A model generated the notes under the pieces. It searched no databases, was not told where the DNA came from, and saw only the letters and a program-made list of their open reading frames with translations. A stretch of 42,578 bases of DNA from Clostridiales bacterium. GTDB taxonomy: Bacteria > Bacillota > Clostridia > Christensenellales > UBA1750. Every line of letters starts with the position of its first letter. The stretch's first letter is position 1. The position numbers and the translations under genes were made by a program. The stretch lies in NCBI GenBank assembly GCA_015056005.1, contig SVHB01000011.1:1-42578 (forward strand). The letters are read 5' to 3'. Positions 41,761 through 42,578 of the stretch are shown one piece after another.

Positions 41761-41811
41761 TGACACCTCATCCGCCTCTTCGAGGCACCTTCCCCTCTAG
41801 GGGAAGGCAAG
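41761..41811 (-). repeat. R-type palindrome right of DUF559 (identical inverted copy at 42004-42054)
   Basis: GACACCTCATCC, GCCTC-TTC-GAGGC (41774-41786), CCTTCCCCT/AGGGGAAGG (41788-41807), GCAAG. All 51 bases are the exact reverse complement of 42004-42054, so one is a recent copy of the other. Confidence 0.9.
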
Positions 41812-42003
41812 TAATTTCAGAAGACTCAAGCAATGGAGCTTTGGCGAAATTATCAGATAATTAACAGTCTGAGTAGTATACTGAGATATCTAGGCTTGTC
41901 CTGCGGCGCGATGCTGGCGCCCGAAGGGCGACTGAGGGAGTAATGCGATAGAAATTAGGTGAATCAATCGCCCGTTATTACCAAAAAAGATCGAGCTATA
42001 GCT

Positions 42004-42054
42004 CTTGCCTTCCCCTAGAGGGGAAGGTGCCTCGAAGAGGCGGATGAGGTGTCA
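42004..42054 (+). repeat. R-type palindrome, identical inverted copy of 41761-41811
   Basis: CCTTCCCCT/AGGGGAAGG (42008-42027), GCCTC-GAA-GAGGC (42029-42041), GGATGAGGTGTC. The preceding bases GAGCTATAGCTC form a palindrome also found, in part, before the copies at 15261 and 41169. Confidence 0.9.
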
Positions 42055-42216
42055 GCGTTTATTGTTTTTTCTTGCGTAACAGAAACGGATGAAAAACCGT
42101 CCGAAAACTCTCGGTTTGCCCTGCAAACAAAGCATTTCTCGATGTGTCCATGCTTTACGGACACATCGACCGCAAACGCAAAACACCCCTCACCAAAAAC
42201 CGTTTTCCCTAAGTCG

Positions 42217-42277
42217 TCACTTCGTGAGCGATATGTTTGCTTGCGCAAACGCGATATGCGGCTTCGCCGCGCGATAT
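42217..42277 (-). repeat. S array (inverted): hairpins spaced by GCGATAT
   Basis: TCAC-TTC-GTGA, GCGATAT, GTTTGC-TTGC-GCAAAC, GCGATAT, GCGGC-TTC-GCCGC, GCGATAT (spacers at 42228, 42251, 42271), the reverse complement of the ATATCGC arrays elsewhere. Confidence 0.88.
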
Positions 42278-42578
42278 GTGCGCGAGACTACTTTACTCCC
42301 TTATCAAACTAACCGGTTCTTCAGCCGTCATAAATTTCGCGCACAGGGAATACGCGCACGCAAAATACTTTGACTCTGTCTGAATAAGCACTCAGCTATC
42401 CTCGACGTGGCCACCCTTTACGGCCACGTCGACGCAAAAGCATAACATTCCTGTTTCCCAAAGTCTCAGGAATCCAAGGGATGAAATCCCTTGGTGGGAT
42501 GGGGCTTGGGGAAGGGTGAAACCCTTCACCAAAAACCGTTCCCCCAAAAAACCGTTCCCCCAAAAAGCAAAATAAAAA

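Larger units (their letters stand above)
40826..42578. mobile_element. Palindromic repeat island 5, composite, carrying the DUF559 gene
   Basis: P left: AGAAGGC/GCCTTCT (40853-40869), CCAAGGGAT (40886-40906). Q left: arms ACGAGGAACCC (40949-40979). R 41062-41110; inverted R-type pair around the DUF559 gene (41169-41293 and 41761-41811); R fragment 41913-41940; R copy 42004-42054. Q inverted 42139-42169 followed by a P remnant without hairpins; S array 42217-42277; conserved ~110-base segment inverted; Q inverted 42402-42432; full P inverted (42474-42494, 42511-42527) ending in tandem AAAACCGTTCCCCC. Two right ends suggest one element inserted in, or recombined with, another. The window ends within or at its border. 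Confidence 0.82.

Noticed and set aside
41694..41810. N-terminal extension of the DUF559 protein
   Set aside because: It would translate the R palindrome; a proper ribosome site and ATG are at 41693, where family homology begins.

Overview
The window reads as chromosomal DNA of an endospore-forming, low-motility-signal Bacillota (class Clostridia, gut or rumen type). The reasons are a GerA/GerB/GerC germinant-receptor operon behind a sigma-G-type promoter, a BofA homologue, a SleB-type hydrolase, a zinc-binding-type S18, several Clostridia-style carbohydrate genes and dense GC-rich palindromic intergenic repeats. No phage, CRISPR, tRNA or classical transposase was seen. Exact genus cannot be read from the sequence.

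Layout. 1-115: 3' end of a 5S rRNA with its terminator. 170-2563: alpha/beta hydrolase, S51 peptidase and PHP phosphoesterase operon. 2564-3242: gene-free regulatory stretch with a predicted minus-strand structured RNA and two short promoter-terminator modules ahead of a MATE exporter. 4683-7193 (minus): GH36-like glycosidase and a hydrolase. 7295-8479: rpsF-ssb-rpsR. 8611-13401 (minus): QueT transporter, then gerC, gerB, gerA and a Myb-like regulator (transcribed regulator first). 13582-16884: rhamnulokinase, repeat island 1, esterase, bofA. 16929-18395 (minus): sodium:solute symporter, divergent from a MoxR-DUF58-DUF4129-lipoprotein operon (18631-22945). 23047-26321: sugar isomerase/epimerase, PmoA-like protein and a large alpha/beta hydrolase, a small carbohydrate cluster. 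26923-31237 (minus): CofE-like ligase, then an MBL-ANTAR-C_GCAxxG-rRNA methyltransferase operon. 31346-33617: iscR-iscS and iscU, each behind a promoter with a similar inverted repeat. 34359-36164 (minus): secreted SH3-domain protein. 37222-40022 (minus): gnd and a LarA-like nickel-pincer enzyme. 40223-40825: SleB-type hydrolase. 41319-41693: DUF559 endonuclease-like gene inside repeat island 5.

The most unusual content is a family of five composite palindromic islands (about 15058-15690, 26322-26922, 33618-34250, 36365-37070, 40826-42578). They are built from the same modules. An outer double-hairpin end module (P) appears inverted at the two ends; an 11-bp-arm hairpin with a conserved 9-nt loop (Q) lies inside it; then come two-hairpin R modules and, in four of the five islands, arrays of tiny hairpins spaced by the fixed heptamer ATATCGC (S). 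Arm sequences differ from copy to copy but pairing is kept, while loops and spacers are conserved. One island carries a DUF559 (Vsr/PD-(D/E)XK-like) gene between inverted R modules; the others have no gene, which resembles an autonomous/non-autonomous pair. This is the best candidate in the window for an undescribed system.
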